A DNA stretch of 64,000 nt from an uncultured Acidimicrobiales bacterium (lineage in GTDB: Bacteria; Actinomycetota; Acidimicrobiia; Acidimicrobiales; SHLQ01), in contig CALHTB010000031.1 in assembly GCA_938038785.1 (NCBI GenBank), positions 1 to 64,000 of the forward strand, read 5' to 3'. The notes under the pieces were generated by a model, which ran no database searches, was not told the DNA's origin, and saw only the letters and a program-made list of their open reading frames with translations. Position 1 is the first letter of the stretch, and each line of letters opens with the position of its first letter. Positions 61,298 to 64,000 of this stretch are shown here, piece by piece. Position numbers and translations under genes: made by a program.

Positions 61298-64000
61298 ATG
61301 AGCATGTTCAAAAAGGTTCTCCGAAGCGGTGAAGGCAAGAAGATCCGCGCGCTCGAGGCCATCGCGCCTGACATCAACGCACTTGAACCCGAGATCCAGA
61401 AGCTCAGCGACGAAGAGCTCCAAGCAAAAACGGGCGAGTTTCGCACTCGCCTAGACAACGGCGCCAGCCTCGACGACCTCCTGGTCGAATCGTTCGCAGT
61501 TGTCCGTGAAGCCTCTATCCGAACGCTCGGAATGCGCCACTACAACGTGCAGCTCATGGGTGGTCTGGCCCTGCACCTCGGTTGGGTCGCCGAAATGCGC
61601 ACCGGCGAGGGCAAGACCCTGGTCTCGACGCTTCCCGTGTACCTCAACGGCCTCACCGGTAAGGGCGTTCACCTCGTCACGGTCAACGATTACCTCGCCG
61701 CCCGAGACGCCGAAAACATGGGTCGGTTGCATCGCTGGATGGGCCTGTCGGTCGGGTTGGTCATCCCTGGCAACCGCGATTCAACCTTCAAGCGTGAGCA
61801 GTACGCAGCAGACGTCACCTACGGCACCAACAACGAATTTGGCTTCGACTACCTACGCGACAACATGGCCATGTCGGCCGAAGCTCGGGTGCAGCGCGGT
61901 CATGCCTACTGCATCGTCGACGAGATCGACTCGATCCTCATCGACGAAGCCCGTACACCGCTGATCATCTCTGGCCGGGTAGCGGACGCGGCACAGATCT
62001 ATTACAAGTTCGCCAGCATCGCCCGTTCGTTGCAGCGCGATGTCGACTACGACGTCGACGAAGAGAAGCGCGTCGTTGCCCCAACCGAGGCTGGTATTCA
62101 CGCGGTTGAAGGTGCCCTTGGCATCGACAACCTCTACGACCCAGCCTCTGCGAACGCCAACCTTGTTCACCAGCTGCTCGCCTCGTTGAAGGCCAAGGAG
62201 CTGTACAAGCGAGACAAGGAATACCTGGTCGACGGTGGGGAAGTGAAGATCGTCGACGAATTCACGGGTCGCGTGCTCGAGGGGCGTCGTTGGTCCGATG
62301 GTCTGCATCAGGCTGTTGAAGCCAAAGAAGGCGTGAAGATCAAAGAGGAGAACCAAACCCTCGCCACGATCACGCTGCAAAACTATTACCGCCAGTACGA
62401 GAAGCTGTCGGGCATGACCGGCACGGCCCAGACCGAAGCCGCCGAGCTCGCCGGAACCTACGGTCTTCAGGTCGCCCAGATCCCTACGAACCTTCCCGTC
62501 ATTCGTGCCGACCAGGCCGACCTCATCTTCAAGACCGAGGACGGCAAGTTCAACGCAGTCGCCGATGACATCGAGGTTCGCACCGCGAACGGCCAACCGA
62601 TCCTCGTCGGTACCGTCACGGTCGAGAAGTCCGAAAAGCTCAGCCGCATCCTCGACAAGCGGGGCATCAAGCACACGGTTCTGAACGCCAAGCAACACAC
62701 CAAAGAGGGCCACGTGGTTGCCCAGGCGGGCCGTCTCCACGGCGTTACCGTTGCCACGAACATGGCTGGTCGTGGCGTCGACATCAAGCTCGGTGGCGAT
62801 CCAGAAGGTTTGGCCGAGCGCGATGCCCGGGCCGAAGATCTCGAGATCGGCAGCGAAGAATACGAAGCCCGCTACGCCGATCTCCTCGAAAAGTACACCG
62901 AGCAGTGCACCATCGACGGTGACCGCGTTCGCGAGCTCGGCGGGCTATACGTGCTCGGCACCGAGCGCCACGAGAGCCGTCGAATCGATAACCAGCTCCG
63001 TGGCCGATCGGGCCGTCAGGGTGACCCCGGCGAGAGCCGCTTTTACTTGTCGCTTGAAGACGACCTCATGCGCCTGTTTGCCACCGGTGCAATGAACTAC
63101 GTGATGGACCGGGCCCTGCCCGAGGACGTGCCGATCGAAGCAAAGATGGTCACCAAGGCCATCGAACGGGCCCAGAACACCGTCGAGGCAAAGAACGCGG
63201 AGGTTCGCAAGAACGTTCTCAAGTACGACGAGGTGATGAACGAGCAGCGCAAGGTCATCTACGAGCGCCGCAAGAACATCCTCGAGGGCGAAGACCTGCG
63301 CGACACCTCGGTCGAGGCCATCGCCGAAGTCGTCGACGGCCTCATCGAGACCCACGCCGCCGCCGAGCACCCCGAAGAGTGGGATGTCGACACGCTCGAG
63401 TCTGAGGTGCAGGGATATTGGCCAACCGAACTCGACGCTGATCGCTTTGCCGAAGAGCCAAACGGCGGCGAGCTCTACCAAACGCTCACCACCGACGCGA
63501 TCGAACGCTTCGAGAACCGAGAAGAACTCGTTGGCGTCGAAACCATGCGCCAGGTCGAGCGCCAGATCATGTTGCGCCTCATCGATCAGCGCTGGCGCGA
63601 TCACCTTTATGCCATGGACTACCTGCGTGAGGGAATCCATCTGCGAGCCATGGGTCAAAAAGACCCTGCGACCGAGTGGCAGCGTGAAGGCTTCGAGATG
63701 TTCGGTCAGATGATCAAAGGGATCGACTCCGAGTATGTGCGCTACATCATGCATGTCGAGGTCAAGGAAACGCCTCAGGAAGAGCCAGCCCCCGACTCCC
63801 AGATCGTCGATTCAAAGGCGATCAAGCTCGACGAGGCATCTGCGGTAGAAACAGCGAAGGCCTCGCCAATCGGTGCTGGGTCACAGTCGAACGGCGTGAT
63901 CGAAGCCGACCCTGACGAACCGGTTGACGCGCCGAAGACGCCCAAGGTCAACAACGAGTTCGAGAACGTCGGACGTAACGAGAAGTGCCCGTGCGGGAGC
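61298..64000 (+). CDS. secA: Protein translocase ATPase SecA (C-terminus cut by the window end)
   Basis: 901 residues visible, in frame to the last base. SecA drives preproteins through SecYEG. FKKVLRSGEGKKIRALEAIA at the start; Walker A AEMRTGEGKTLVSTLPVYL; DEAD-type CIVDEIDSILIDEARTPLII; second motor domain with TNMAGRGVDIKLGG and RRIDNQLRGRSGRQGDPGES; then scaffold and wing domains. The last residues, RNEKCPCGS, are the beginning of the SEC-C zinc motif, so only about 10-15 residues are missing. Probably the housekeeping SecA1. Confidence 0.98.
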   Translation, partial: MSMFKKVLRSGEGKKIRALEAIAPDINALEPEIQKLSDEELQAKTGEFRTRLDNGASLDDLLVESFAVVREASIRTLGMRHYNVQLMGGLALHLGWVAEMRTGEGKTLVSTLPVYLNGLTGKGVHLVTVNDYLAARDAENMGRLHRWMGLSVGLVIPGNRDSTFKREQYAADVTYGTNNEFGFDYLRDNMAMSAEARVQRGHAYCIVDEIDSILIDEARTPLIISGRVADAAQIYYKFASIARSLQRDVDYDVDEEKRVVAPTEAGIHAVEGALGIDNLYDPASANANLVHQLLASLKAKELYKRDKEYLVDGGEVKIVDEFTGRVLEGRRWSDGLHQAVEAKEGVKIKEENQTLATITLQNYYRQYEKLSGMTGTAQTEAAELAGTYGLQVAQIPTNLPVIRADQADLIFKTEDGKFNAVADDIEVRTANGQPILVGTVTVEKSEKLSRILDKRGIKHTVLNAKQHTKEGHVVAQAGRLHGVTVATNMAGRGVDIKLGGDPEGLAERDARAEDLEIGSEEYEARYADLLEKYTEQCTIDGDRVRELGGLYVLGTERHESRRIDNQLRGRSGRQGDPGESRFYLSLEDDLMRLFATGAMNYVMDRALPEDVPIEAKMVTKAIERAQNTVEAKNAEVRKNVLKYDEVMNEQRKVIYERRKNILEGEDLRDTSVEAIAEVVDGLIETHAAAEHPEEWDVDTLESEVQGYWPTELDADRFAEEPNGGELYQTLTTDAIERFENREELVGVETMRQVERQIMLRLIDQRWRDHLYAMDYLREGIHLRAMGQKDPATEWQREGFEMFGQMIKGIDSEYVRYIMHVEVKETPQEEPAPDSQIVDSKAIKLDEASAVETAKASPIGAGSQSNGVIEADPDEPVDAPKTPKVNNEFENVGRNEKCPCGS

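Noticed and set aside
61853-63754. Two long minus-strand frames (295 and 269 aa) opposite secA
   Set aside because: Antisense shadows of SecA, which is full of conserved motifs.

Overview
The window looks like chromosomal DNA of a high-GC actinobacterium, most likely of the Acidimicrobiia (Ilumatobacter-like) lineage. This rests on gene content and is an inference: F420 genes (cofD, cofE), an uncharacterised actinobacterial trio (histidine-phosphatase-like enzyme, DUF3090, SCO1664-type kinase-like protein), DUF3499, DUF5719, LytR-CpsA-Psr and GtrA/GT2 envelope genes, and the order argS-lysA-...-hom-thrC-rho-rpmE-prfA-prmC. No phage, insertion sequence, plasmid gene or CRISPR array was seen.

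Layout. 1-13.1 kb (mostly minus strand): prmC (cut by the window edge), prfA, an unknown gene that probably starts at CTG, rpmE with a long acidic tail, rho, thrC, hom, then a PqqD-like protein and a nucleotidyltransferase downstream of argS-lysA. A plus-strand membrane kinase-like gene sits between hom and the nucleotidyltransferase. 13.2 kb: tRNA-Arg(CCG). 13.6-20.0 kb: a winged-helix regulator/membrane protein pair, divergent from two adjacent genes for very long coiled-coil proteins. 20.2-27.0 kb: lipoprotein, family 5 uracil-DNA glycosylase, the uncharacterised trio, an AbiEi/DUF559-type gene bracketed by hairpins, etfBA and a lipid-kinase-like gene. 27.6-30.2 kb: biotin-dependent carboxylase alpha subunit, divergent from birA. 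30.3-46.5 kb: cell-envelope polysaccharide genes (LCP protein, ugd, UDP-glucuronate decarboxylase-like, three GT4 transferases, sugar epimerase, giant GT2/membrane protein, DUF5719) with the F420 pair cofDE. 46.5-59 kb: thioredoxin-like protein, ftsH, DUF3499, CPBP protease, zinc ribbon, large PTPS-related membrane protein, GtrA-GT2 fusion, manB, Trm112-like protein, ahcY. 59.3-64 kb: unknown protein, comF-like gene, hpf and secA (cut near its C-terminal zinc motif).

Two themes run through the non-coding sequence. First, many genes that open a transcription unit have a TANNNT hexamer ending 5-9 bases before the start codon, with no Shine-Dalgarno sequence, which fits leaderless transcription. 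Second, the intergenic gaps are crowded with dispersed, palindrome-rich repeats of several families. Some run into gene ends and supply C-terminal codons (thrC, the DUF559-type gene).

The observations most worth a second look are the tandem coiled-coil pair with a shared C-terminal W-x-L-V-x-x-H-R motif, the hairpin-bracketed AbiEi/DUF559 gene, the structured ahcY leader, the orphan PqqD/nucleotidyltransferase pair facing a kinase-like gene, and the likely CTG start after rpmE.
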